Source: CAZFLY01 sp964519995 (GTDB taxonomy: Bacteria > Planctomycetota > Phycisphaerae > Sedimentisphaerales > Anaerobacaceae). From it: 64,000 bases of DNA. Location of the stretch: assembly GCA_964519995.1 (NCBI GenBank), contig CAZFLY010000005.1, positions 1 to 64,000 of the forward strand, written 5' to 3'. A program made the translations under genes and the position numbers. The notes below the pieces were generated by a model. That model was not told the DNA's origin. It made no database searches and was given only the letters and a program-made list of their open reading frames with translations. Shown here piece by piece: positions 9,576-17,894 of the stretch (positions are counted from its first letter, which is position 1; each line of letters starts with the position of its first letter).

Positions 9576-10594
9576 GGGCAATTGTTCTTACCAAGACAGC
9601 ACCGATTGAGAAAAGACCACTAAAGATTGTCGATTTACCAATCCCTGTTCCCGAAAATAATGAAATCCTGATAAAGGTTTCGGTCTGCGGGCTTTGTCAT
9701 ACTGATCTGGATGAGATTGAAGGCAGGTTAACACCTTCCAGGTTCCCTATCGTTTTAGGCCACCAAGTAGTAGGAACCATTGCAGAAAAGACAAAAGCAG
9801 CCACAAAATACAATATTGGTGATCGGGTAGGCGTAACCTGGCTGTATTCAACGTGCGGCAAGTGCGAATTCTGCAAAACAAACAACGAGAACCTGTGCGA
9901 CCGAGCCAAATGGACAGGCAAGGACGTCAATGGCGGCTATGCAGAATATATGGTCGTTTCAGAAGACTTCGCTTATCCTATTGCTGAAAGTTTTTCCAAC
10001 ATGCAAGCTGCGCCACTTTTATGCGCAGGCGTCATCGGCTATCGTGCGGCTCGGCTGTGCCAGATCATCGATGGGCAAACGGTTGGCCTTTTTGGCTTTG
10101 GAGCCTCTGCTCACATCGTGATACAATTAATCAAATATATGTTCCCGAACAGTCCGGTTTTTGTCTTTACAAGAAGCGCCGTCCACAGGGAATTAGCCAG
10201 CAAGTTAGGTGCGGCCTGGACAGGTATGCCAAGCGAGCAGCCGCCGGAGAAGATACACAAGGCCATAGATTTCACTCCGGTTGGCGAAACCATCCGCAAT
10301 GCCCTGGCTGTTCTGGATAAGGGCGGACGATTAATCATAAATGCTATCCGTAAAACAACTGTGGTGCCTCAAATGGAGTACGCAAGATACCTTTGGCTTG
10401 AAAAGGAAATAAAAAGCGTTGCTAACGTGACTCGAAGGGATGCCTTGGAATTCCTACCCCTGGCTGCTCAAATCTCAATCTTGCCGGATGTCCAAGAATT
10501 TGAGTTCGAGCAGGCAAACGAGGCTTTGATGCTGCTAAATCAAGCCAAGATCCGTGGTGCTGCAGCCTTAAGGATTTACAGAAAACAAACTTAG
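9572..10594 (+). CDS. Zinc-dependent medium-chain alcohol dehydrogenase
   Basis: Medium-chain NAD(P)H-dependent alcohol dehydrogenase. Catalytic zinc ligands are in CGLCHTDLDEIEG and GHQVVGTI. The structural zinc loop is CGKCEFCKTNNENLC with all four cysteines. The cofactor domain (about 150-290) has GLFGFGASAHIVIQL, a Rossmann loop close to GxGxxG. At 340 residues it is complete and resembles broad-specificity AdhP/AdhA enzymes. It overlaps the upstream macro-domain gene (ATGA). The substrate is unknown. Confidence 0.9.
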   Translation: MRAIVLTKTAPIEKRPLKIVDLPIPVPENNEILIKVSVCGLCHTDLDEIEGRLTPSRFPIVLGHQVVGTIAEKTKAATKYNIGDRVGVTWLYSTCGKCEFCKTNNENLCDRAKWTGKDVNGGYAEYMVVSEDFAYPIAESFSNMQAAPLLCAGVIGYRAARLCQIIDGQTVGLFGFGASAHIVIQLIKYMFPNSPVFVFTRSAVHRELASKLGAAWTGMPSEQPPEKIHKAIDFTPVGETIRNALAVLDKGGRLIINAIRKTTVVPQMEYARYLWLEKEIKSVANVTRRDALEFLPLAAQISILPDVQEFEFEQANEALMLLNQAKIRGAAALRIYRKQT

Positions 10595-10602
10595 GTTTTC
10601 GG

Positions 10603-10641
10603 AAGCCAAAGAAATCTGGAAAGTTCGTTTTTCTTCGGCTT
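10603..10641. other. Imperfect inverted repeat downstream of the dehydrogenase
   Basis: AAGCCAAAGAAA (10603-10614) can pair with TTTCTTCGGCTT (10630-10641) over 11 of 12 positions, leaving a 15-base loop. It lies just past the dehydrogenase stop. There is no clean T-tract after the stem, so it is at best a weak transcription end or an RNA structure. Confidence 0.3.
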
Positions 10642-10787
10642 GATTTGACATCTCAAGACAGGTATAATTTGCTAAAGTATCGGTATATTTCTTCGGCGTA
10701 TAATTGCCTTATAAGCGTAGTTTCGGACTGTGTACTTTTCAACACCATGTTGAAATAAACAAGAAGCTCTTTCGGGAAAACATAGTT

Positions 10788-11276
10788 ATGGAGACGAAAT
10801 TCAACGTCTTCGAAATCCTGGAAATAGCTGAACAAATCGAGCACAAGGGGGCCATGTTCTATCTCAAGACTGCCGAACTCTTCAAGGATCCCGAAATCCG
10901 CGATATATACTATAAACTCGCCAACTGGAAGGCCAAACAAGAGAAGATATGGGTGCAGATGAAAAAACAATTTTCAGAGAAGACCGGTGAATTCGGAACC
11001 TTTGACCCCGATAACTATGTGCTGTCAAATCCTGAAGTCATGGCCGGCCTAACTTGGCTCGGAACAAAACGCGGCGCTGCCAAGAAGTTGACCGGACACG
11101 AAACTAAAGAAGAAATACTCAAAGACGCAATCAATAGAGAAAACGATGTGATCGTATTCTATCAGGGTTTAAAAGACTTCGCGCGTGACCCTCCCAGTGA
11201 AGATACTATCGACAAAATAATCCAAGAGGCAAATCGCCAAGTCATGGCCTTGAATCAAGAACTACACAAGCCTTAA
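10788..11276 (+). CDS. Ferritin-like (rubrerythrin family) protein with degenerate metal site
   Basis: A 162-residue protein matching the two-repeat ferritin-like fold of rubrerythrin-family proteins (FEILEIAEQIEHKGAMFY and EEILKDAINRENDVIVFYQ are the first helix of each half). The ATG at 10788 is chosen over an upstream TTG because the family begins just before FNVFEI. Family members normally carry ExxH at the end of the second helix of each half. Here those stretches read WKAKQEKI and EANRQVMA, with Gln where His is expected and other acidic ligands replaced. It probably cannot hold a normal diiron centre. Its role is unknown. Confidence 0.75.
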   Translation: METKFNVFEILEIAEQIEHKGAMFYLKTAELFKDPEIRDIYYKLANWKAKQEKIWVQMKKQFSEKTGEFGTFDPDNYVLSNPEVMAGLTWLGTKRGAAKKLTGHETKEEILKDAINRENDVIVFYQGLKDFARDPPSEDTIDKIIQEANRQVMALNQELHKP

Positions 11277-11350
11277 CCCCTCTTCAACAACAGATGCAAG
11301 AGGATCGCAGCACCTCCGCCCAAGACGAAGCTTGTTCATGATGGACCAAT

Positions 11351-12376
11351 TCACCGAATTTTTGTATCTGCTCCTGGCAGTTCTCCAGCAAGAAGTCTGC
11401 CGATAGGCTTAAGCGTATCGAATTGCATCAAGACAATTCTGATAACAGCCGTGATGGGTGTTGCCAAAAACATCCCAACGACTCCCCAAATAAGACCCCC
11501 GAAAGATAAAGCCAGCAGCACTGTGATCGGATGCAAATTCAGCCCTTCACCCATCAACTTGGGCTCGATTATGTTACCGATGATAAACTGAATTATTCCA
11601 GGCACGGACACGACATAGACAACCGGCCATAAGCTTTGGAACTGGGCCACTGCAATCGGAATTGGCAAAAGGGTAGAAATTATCGAACCTATGTTTGGAA
11701 TGAAATTCAAAAGAAACGCGAACATGCCGAAGACGCCGGCCAACTGCAGGCCAATCGACCTCAGTACCGTCCAGACCAAGAGTCCCGTTACTATGGAGAC
11801 AGCTACTTTGGTAGAGACATACCGACGTATGTTCTGATCAATGTCAGCATAGACGCCTGAACGAACCACCCGCGGATTGCGTCCGGCCAGTAAAAATATG
11901 ACAAAAATTATGACAAAAATAGCGCTCGATATCATGCCGAAAACTGTTCCAATCGAACCGGTGAGGATATTGAAAATATAATTACGCAAATCCTTGACAA
12001 TCTTATCCTGGTCCAGATCCTTGCCCAAATCCCCTAACCGTGTAAACGCTCTGTTGGCAAGATTAGCAAAACTATCGCTGTAACGTCCCGCTGTTGAAAT
12101 AATCGTCTGGATCGCCTCGGCTACAAACAAGCTTACAAGTGCGATAACGATCATAACTATCAACAAGGTAACAAAAACTGCGAGTGGACGTGGAAACTTA
12201 AGTCTGAGAATCTGAAAATCCAGAACCGGTGAAACGAGTGAAGTGATGAAAATGGCAAGTACAAAAGGAACCATTACCGCCCGAGTGTAAGCAAGAGCAA
12301 ACGCCCCTGCCACTACTGAAAGGGTCACAAGCGATGCTGTAATCAACCAAGTATTTTCGCTATTTCTATCTGGCAC
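11351..12376 (-). CDS. AI-2E / PerM family membrane transporter
   Basis: Integral inner-membrane protein of the AI-2E family exporter group (formerly UPF0118/DUF20) with about seven to eight membrane segments. The conserved C-terminal block PNIGSIISTLLPIPIA, then IIGNIIEPKLMGEGLNLHP, is diagnostic. Length 341 is normal. Start is GTG. Family members export diverse small molecules or act as Na+/H+ antiporters, so no substrate can be assigned. It ends head-on to the ferritin-like gene. Confidence 0.88.
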   Translation of the reverse strand: MPDRNSENTWLITASLVTLSVVAGAFALAYTRAVMVPFVLAIFITSLVSPVLDFQILRLKFPRPLAVFVTLLIVMIVIALVSLFVAEAIQTIISTAGRYSDSFANLANRAFTRLGDLGKDLDQDKIVKDLRNYIFNILTGSIGTVFGMISSAIFVIIFVIFLLAGRNPRVVRSGVYADIDQNIRRYVSTKVAVSIVTGLLVWTVLRSIGLQLAGVFGMFAFLLNFIPNIGSIISTLLPIPIAVAQFQSLWPVVYVVSVPGIIQFIIGNIIEPKLMGEGLNLHPITVLLALSFGGLIWGVVGMFLATPITAVIRIVLMQFDTLKPIGRLLAGELPGADTKIR

Positions 12377-12480
12377 TTACTTCCAAAGCCTTCCAAAATA
12401 GTAAGGGACAATTACAACAATATGATAAAACATTACACATACCAAAATCCACTGTCTTACCAGCGGCCTTGGATGGCCAA

Positions 12481-13440
12481 TCATCGGCAACGAATTAGCT
12501 GATTTGTATCTACCTGAAGATCCGGAATATTCAAATTCAAATCCTGAACAAAACGTAAACCATCCTTCCAATAACCCGCGGTGGGCCTAAGGTTCGAATT
12601 AAACCCGATGAAATATCTGTTTATGTTTTCAATCAACAGCTCCCTGAGATATTTACTAATCATCGACGCCAAAGAGACCGGTAAAAAACGTTCATCGGCA
12701 TCGACCATAAAATGCAGACGCATGCGTTTACCATGGGCCTGCAACTCATAGCTACTTCTTTGTAAACTCTCACACAGGATTTTCAATTCCATATCTGGAA
12801 AACTACGCAATAAATTATCTCTGTAGCGGACTCGCCCTCCAAGCCTGTCAACTATAATCTCAGACTCAGTGTTCACCCAGCTATCGAATGCGTTTTTAAT
12901 CAGTTGCGAAGCCGCTGTGAAAAGAACACTCGCTTTGTTTCTGACGTAGCTCATCATCCTGTTATAATGAGCGACATCAAGGCAACTGCTTCTTAGCTCC
13001 AACAATTTGATGCCATTTGCTGCCATGTCGTCAGCCAATGTCAACGAAGCTATTGTTTTATCCGGGTCATTAATTAGTATTTTACGGTCCTCAAGGTCTC
13101 TGTGCCAAGGATAACCACTCAAGCGATTCATGCATTCCGGACACAACAAGTTCAGAAGCTCACCGAGCGTAGCTGGTTCTGCACCCAGAGACTTTAGGAC
13201 CGAAAGAACAGTTCGTTCGAGGTGCTTGATTCCCAGCGACTTGCTATAGACTTTCTTGCTATCTGCGATAAGTAGCCGACCTGCAAGTCTTTTACGTTTG
13301 TTGGCGACACTTTTTCTAAGAACCTGCCATAGGTCAGCGTTCGACAAATGATCCGAAACCAAAAAAACGCTTGACGAAACAACCAACGGCCCCAGAATTG
13401 GCCCAAAGCCCGCTTCATCAATCCCTACTAAGACCACCAT
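12481..13440 (-). CDS. RNase HII-like protein with internal insertion
   Basis: Resembles ribonuclease HII, which removes ribonucleotides and RNA primers from DNA. VGIDEAGFGPILGPLVV carries the first Asp-Glu pair, LLIADSKKVYSKS matches the DSKK loop, and VDADERFLPVSLASMISKYLRE matches the distal Asp region (usually GDxxSxxIAAASIIAK). The ATG at 13440, with GAGG nine bases upstream, gives 319 residues, over 100 more than typical RNase HII. The extra part lies between the DSKK loop and the distal Asp and includes a CPECMNRLSGYPWH segment. Whether it is active is uncertain. Confidence 0.7.
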   Translation of the reverse strand: MVVLVGIDEAGFGPILGPLVVSSSVFLVSDHLSNADLWQVLRKSVANKRKRLAGRLLIADSKKVYSKSLGIKHLERTVLSVLKSLGAEPATLGELLNLLCPECMNRLSGYPWHRDLEDRKILINDPDKTIASLTLADDMAANGIKLLELRSSCLDVAHYNRMMSYVRNKASVLFTAASQLIKNAFDSWVNTESEIIVDRLGGRVRYRDNLLRSFPDMELKILCESLQRSSYELQAHGKRMRLHFMVDADERFLPVSLASMISKYLRELLIENINRYFIGFNSNLRPTAGYWKDGLRFVQDLNLNIPDLQVDTNQLIRCR

Positions 13441-13521
13441 CCCTGAAATCCTCAATTCGAGTCCGCCCTGACTGACAGACACGAACAGCTATTGTATAGC
13501 AAACTGGGTAACGTCTGTACA

Positions 13522-13549
13522 TAAAAAAACCAGGCGGTAAAGCCTGGTG
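13522..13549 (-). terminator. Intrinsic terminator of the glycan locus
   Basis: On the minus strand, ACCAGGC and GCCTGGT form a seven-base-pair stem with a six-base loop, followed at once by a run of seven T residues. It lies just past the stop of the sugar transferase gene and before the RNase HII-like gene. This is a standard Rho-independent terminator and marks the downstream end of the large minus-strand locus. Confidence 0.85.
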
Positions 13550-13599
13550 GGCTGTTGCGCATACTCATTAGCTTACAGCCTTTTTAAGCAATATCTTGA

Positions 13600-14265
13600 C
13601 TATTCTCTCTGCGGCAGGTCGGGCACAACCTTCTTGTATAATATATTGCGTGGATTAATAACCACCAGAGCCGTTAGGAAAATTAGCTTCAGGTCCAACC
13701 ATAGGCTCTTGTTTTCGATGTACCACAACTCCAATTCCCCCTTATAGGGGGCAACGTCCTCTCGATAGCAATCAATAGTTGACTTTTTGCTCATGGCAAC
13801 GATTGACTCCTCATCACGGAACACAATGGACCCTATGCCTGTCAGTCCAGGTTTGACTTTAACGACTTGTTCCTGAATATCCGGCGGAAAATATGCGAAA
13901 GTCTCTGGCGTAAGAGGTCGCGGGCCGACTATGCTCATATCACCCTTCAGAACGTTCAGCAGTTGTGGGACCTCGTTGAGCTTGGCTTTTCTGAGAAGTC
14001 GGCCAAATGGTAACACTCTCGGGTCGTTCCTGACCGTCACGGTTTTCGTGCCAATATTGGGACTATCCTTGAGCATTGTGACAAACTTAATCAGTCCAAA
14101 GAATCTGCCATCCTTGCCTACACGCGGTTGAACATAGAATACCTCCCCCTCTCCTGTCAGCCTCAGGATAACCGCAATCATCAAACCAAATGGAAGAAAC
14201 AGAAGTATTGCGCTCAAAGATATGACAATATCCAGCAATCGCTTCATCCGTCGGCCTCTTATCAC
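13600..14265 (-). CDS. Initiating sugar transferase (PglC/WbaP/WcaJ C-terminal type)
   Basis: Membrane phosphoglycosyl transferase that moves a sugar-1-phosphate from a UDP-sugar to undecaprenyl phosphate and so starts a glycan repeat. The short catalytic form is seen: KRLLDIVISLSAILLFLPFG with a re-entrant hydrophobic helix, VGKDGRFFGLIKF, RLLRKAKLNEVPQLLNVLKG (the Asp-Glu catalytic pair appears as Asn-Glu here) and MSIVGPRPL. Start is GTG overlapping the upstream stop, or ATG six codons later. It is the last gene before the terminator. Expected partners are the 4,6-dehydratase-type gene and SDR immediately upstream. Confidence 0.88.
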   Translation of the reverse strand: MIRGRRMKRLLDIVISLSAILLFLPFGLMIAVILRLTGEGEVFYVQPRVGKDGRFFGLIKFVTMLKDSPNIGTKTVTVRNDPRVLPFGRLLRKAKLNEVPQLLNVLKGDMSIVGPRPLTPETFAYFPPDIQEQVVKVKPGLTGIGSIVFRDEESIVAMSKKSTIDCYREDVAPYKGELELWYIENKSLWLDLKLIFLTALVVINPRNILYKKVVPDLPQRE

Positions 14266-15521
14266 ATTTTGCTGTCTAAGTACTTGTGGGTTTCCTTGTG
14301 TTGAAAATCAGAGAGAAGCTCTCGCAGAGGTTCCATAAGGTCTTCTTTTGTCCATTGCCCCGATTGGCGCAGACTTCTAATTCCATTCAAAAATCTCTCA
14401 AGTCTGCCGTCATCCACAAACTCAAATGTCTTGACAACACCAATTGCTGCGAAACGCTCGATATCTATGGTTTCAGTCTTCGTATAGAATTCTTCGTAAG
14501 ACTTCTCACCCGTCGTATCGCTGTTGAAGAAATAGCATGGCCAGAGCTTTTTCGGCAGCAACTCCTCCACGAGCCGACGAGCTTCGTCCTCGGTCTCGCA
14601 GATGTATGGCTCATATCCCAGATTCTCAAGGTATCTTGTCGCTATAGTTGCAAAATCAACCATCTGGAACTGTTCAGATAACTTTGGAAAGAACAGCTCT
14701 CTGTTCTCACCCAACAAAGCAGACATCACGCATAACTCGCCAGCCTCCTTGGCAGTGACAAAATATCTTTTCACATCCTGTGGAGCCGAAATTGGCTGCC
14801 TTTTCGCTATCCTCTGGCCAAATCCGTGCAGCAAGCTGCCGTCTGAAAAGGCCACGTTAGCAAATCTCGCCGTCGAAACAGGAATCCACTGACTCGCGCG
14901 CATCATGCACATCTCCATCACGCTTTTTGTAGCCCCCATTGCGTTAACGGGATTGACTGCTTTGTCTGTTGAAACCGCAAAATACTTCCTGCAATTGCTG
15001 CCGACGGCGTATTGCAACAGTTCTTCGGTGTTCAAAACATTTGCGCTGATCATCCTCATTAACGTGTATGGGTCTTTTTCGCTGCGCACGTGTTTTAGTG
15101 CTGAAAGATTCAATACATAGTCGTAAGGTTCCTGAGCGCGCAAAAAAGCATTGAATTCTAAACCACCACAATCAAGGGCGAGTGTCCGGAAGTCGCCGTC
15201 TATATAGCCCAATGAGCTGCGAATATCCCGCACCAGCTCCACAAGATTATTCTCACTTATATCAATTACATGCAGCCGGGCAGGATTACGTTGGAATATC
15301 TCTTTTGTGACAGCCTGACCTATGGAACCAGCACCGCCGATTACAAGAAATGATCCCTCTTTTACTAAAGATGATAGTTGCTGTTCAAATCGACTGACAT
15401 CCTGTGCAAACATATCTTCTTTTCTGCCGAGGATAAACAGTATGTTCTCCATGTGATCCCCCATATCAAATCCTTTCAATAGACCTACATCTTGAGCAAA
15501 TTCTGGACGTACTATATCCAT
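14262..15521 (-). CDS. Polysaccharide biosynthesis SDR (CapD/PglF-type NDP-sugar 4,6-dehydratase)
   Basis: NAD(P)-dependent nucleotide-sugar dehydratase of the PF02719 group, acting probably on UDP-HexNAc. IGGAGSIGQAV is the cofactor loop at about residue 62, followed by ALKHVRSEKDP and STDKAVNPVNAMGATKSVMEM, in which MxxxK replaces the YxxxK of ordinary SDRs, as in FlaA1/PglF. At 419 residues it is longer than the 330-350 of the soluble dehydratases but lacks the N-terminal membrane part of PglF. Its stop overlaps the sugar transferase start, a pairing common for loci making the first sugar of the repeat. Confidence 0.82.
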   Translation of the reverse strand: MDIVRPEFAQDVGLLKGFDMGDHMENILFILGRKEDMFAQDVSRFEQQLSSLVKEGSFLVIGGAGSIGQAVTKEIFQRNPARLHVIDISENNLVELVRDIRSSLGYIDGDFRTLALDCGGLEFNAFLRAQEPYDYVLNLSALKHVRSEKDPYTLMRMISANVLNTEELLQYAVGSNCRKYFAVSTDKAVNPVNAMGATKSVMEMCMMRASQWIPVSTARFANVAFSDGSLLHGFGQRIAKRQPISAPQDVKRYFVTAKEAGELCVMSALLGENRELFFPKLSEQFQMVDFATIATRYLENLGYEPYICETEDEARRLVEELLPKKLWPCYFFNSDTTGEKSYEEFYTKTETIDIERFAAIGVVKTFEFVDDGRLERFLNGIRSLRQSGQWTKEDLMEPLRELLSDFQHKETHKYLDSKM

Positions 15522-15618
15522 GCATGTGGCCGACAGCGCCAGCCACAGGTTAACTCAATCCCCATTATTGTGCAGATTCAACAGCGTCTGATTGATGTGC
15601 TCTGCAAGAATATCCCGA

Positions 15619-16743
15619 TCAGATCTGGCAAACAACCTCTGCGTCCCTGACAGCGCTACTCATCCCTGGTGGAAAGTCAGCAAGTTGGGTGATCTTCGTC
15701 CAATTATCGCGGAACCACTCGATGTTACTCTCAAAACCTTCTTCAAAGTCAACAAGCGGTTCGTAATCTACAAGAAGCTTGGCCTTTTCGATCGAAGCCA
15801 GTAATCTCGGTTTTGTATCCCACTTTCTTCGCTCCTTGAACACGACAGGAGACTCATTGCCTGTGGCCTCATTTACCAGCCGGGCCAAATCTTTTATGCT
15901 CACTTCTTTGCCGCTCGCCAGGTTAAAATTCTCTCCCACTGCTGCCTCGAAATACCCGGCCTTTATCAATCCCTGAACCAAGTCAAGCACGTATGTAAAA
16001 TCTCGTGTTTCATCACCTGTACCGGTAATAGGCAGTGAACAACCTTTCATGGCCCAGTATATGAAATTGGGAATCACATTTCTGTACTGACCGGGGACTT
16101 CTCCGGGACCATAAGAGTTAAAAAACCTGCAGTTGGTAATGTTTAGTCCATAATGATGGAAATAGAAGTTGCAGTACATCTCGCCGGTCATCTTATTTAT
16201 CTGATACGGCGTTGTCAGGTGCATCGAAACGAAATCTTCTTTCAGTGGCATCTGTTTGTATGAGCCGTATATGGCACAACCGCTTGAGGCATAGACAAAC
16301 CTGTCAACCTGTAAAAGAGTCGAGTACTCCAAAAGCTTTATTTGTCCAATTACATCGACCATGGCCGACGTTTCGGGATAGTCAACGGAATTCTGATTAG
16401 CAAAGAATGCAGCAAGGTGGAACACAATACTTGGACGCTCCTTAATCACTCTTTTAAGGTCGCGGTCGTCTCTGACGTCGCCCATGACGAACATTATGTT
16501 TGGTAGTGGCGTGACATTCCACGGGTCTTTGATCTTGATAGATGACAGATTGTCTAGAACTATGACTTTGCCGAACTGTCCGACCAAACGTGACAAGGCA
16601 ATTATCAGGTTACTTCCTATAGCTCCTGCCCCACCTGTAACGAGAATCGTTCTGTCCTGATAGTAGTTTAGTATTTCACTACTCAAATTAAGTCTGCTCA
16701 GGTAATCGTCCACCAGCTTTATTCTCTTTTCATTACTATTCAT
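15619..16743 (-). CDS. NAD-dependent nucleotide-sugar epimerase/dehydratase (SDR)
   Basis: Extended SDR of 374 residues. VTGGAGAIGSN near residue 35 is the NAD loop, HLAAFF and the YQINK catalytic motif follow, and RFFNSYGPGEVPGQYRNVIP is the substrate-side region seen in UDP-glucose 4-epimerase and UDP-glucuronate enzymes. The product cannot be named from sequence. It lies between the dehydratase-type gene and the WecB-type 2-epimerase in the same direction, so it probably helps to make an amino or deoxy sugar for the adjacent initiating transferase. Confidence 0.8.
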   Translation of the reverse strand: MNSNEKRIKLVDDYLSRLNLSSEILNYYQDRTILVTGGAGAIGSNLIIALSRLVGQFGKVIVLDNLSSIKIKDPWNVTPLPNIMFVMGDVRDDRDLKRVIKERPSIVFHLAAFFANQNSVDYPETSAMVDVIGQIKLLEYSTLLQVDRFVYASSGCAIYGSYKQMPLKEDFVSMHLTTPYQINKMTGEMYCNFYFHHYGLNITNCRFFNSYGPGEVPGQYRNVIPNFIYWAMKGCSLPITGTGDETRDFTYVLDLVQGLIKAGYFEAAVGENFNLASGKEVSIKDLARLVNEATGNESPVVFKERRKWDTKPRLLASIEKAKLLVDYEPLVDFEEGFESNIEWFRDNWTKITQLADFPPGMSSAVRDAEVVCQI

Positions 16744-16769
16744 CGGATACTCCCAAATGGAATCAAAGC

Positions 16770-17894
16770 CTAAGACAAAGACGAGATAACATTTGCGATG
16801 CGTTCTGCTGCTCGCCCATCACCATACGGATTGACACTGCGTGCCATCCGGCGATAGGTGTCGCGGTCGTTGAGCAATCGCTCGGTCTCAGCTACGATAC
16901 GGTCGGCATCTGTTCCGACCAGCCTGGCGGTACCAGCATCGACCCCCTCCGGCCGCTCGGTCTCTGTCCGCATCACAAGCACGGGTTTGCCTAGCGAGGG
17001 AGCTTCTTCCTGGATACCACCGGAATCGGTCAGCACAAGATAGGCAGCGTTCATCAAATGGGCCATCACATCGTAATCCACCGGATCAATCAGATAGACC
17101 TGACCAACGTCACTAAGGATTCGATAAACAGGCTCTTTAACACTTGGGTTGAGATGCACAGGGTACAGAAAAACAATGTGTCTATTACGAGCAGCCAAGG
17201 ATTTTAGACCTGCGCAAATGCTTTCGATCCTACATCCGAAGTTCTCGCGCCGATGGGCGGTTACAAGAATCAGTTTCTTCGAACGTGCGTTGCCATTTAT
17301 GCCCATCTTTGCAAGCAAGCATTGGACGGAAGATGGGCGTGGCTGTCGCAATATGATATGTAAAGCATCAATGACAGGATTGCCCGTTAGAAAGATTGCA
17401 CTGTCCGGCACTCCCTCTCTGAGCAGTGCCTGCCTGGTTCTCTCGGTCGGGGCAAAATGATAGCTGGCAATCAGGCCGGCCACGCGTCGATTCAACTCCT
17501 CCGGAAACGGTGAGTCAATATTCCCTGACCTCAAACCGGCCTCGACGTGCGCAACTGGGATTTTCCTGTAGAACGCAGCCATGGCCGAAGCCGAGACTGT
17601 TGTCGTATCTCCCTGAACCATAACCAAGTTGGGTGATACTTTAGTAAGAACGTGATCAACCTCGGTAACGACACGGGCGGTCAAATCAGACAGACTCTGA
17701 CAGGGGCGCATCAGATCGAGATCAATGTCTGGGACTATGCCAAAAACGTTTAACACCTGATCGAGCATCTGACGATGCTGGGCCGTAACACAGACATGTG
17801 AGAGAATGTTTTTACGTTTTCGTAGTTCAACAAGCACAGGTGCCAATTTAATGGCTTCCGGCCGAGTACCGAATATGGTCAGGATCTTAAACAT
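16770..17894 (-). CDS. wecB: UDP-N-acetylglucosamine 2-epimerase (non-hydrolysing)
   Basis: Interconverts UDP-GlcNAc and UDP-ManNAc. FGTRPEAIKLAPV at the start, VQGDTTTVSASAMAAF, VEAGLRSGNIDSPFPEELNR, VTAHRRENFG and LTDSGGIQEEAPSLGKPVLVMR are all classic. Length 374 is normal. It starts eight bases inside the end of the upstream glycosyltransferase gene. A close relative (WbjD/FnlC) acts in UDP-L-FucNAc synthesis, which cannot be excluded given the neighbouring SDR genes. Confidence 0.92.
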   Translation of the reverse strand: MFKILTIFGTRPEAIKLAPVLVELRKRKNILSHVCVTAQHRQMLDQVLNVFGIVPDIDLDLMRPCQSLSDLTARVVTEVDHVLTKVSPNLVMVQGDTTTVSASAMAAFYRKIPVAHVEAGLRSGNIDSPFPEELNRRVAGLIASYHFAPTERTRQALLREGVPDSAIFLTGNPVIDALHIILRQPRPSSVQCLLAKMGINGNARSKKLILVTAHRRENFGCRIESICAGLKSLAARNRHIVFLYPVHLNPSVKEPVYRILSDVGQVYLIDPVDYDVMAHLMNAAYLVLTDSGGIQEEAPSLGKPVLVMRTETERPEGVDAGTARLVGTDADRIVAETERLLNDRDTYRRMARSVNPYGDGRAAERIANVISSLS

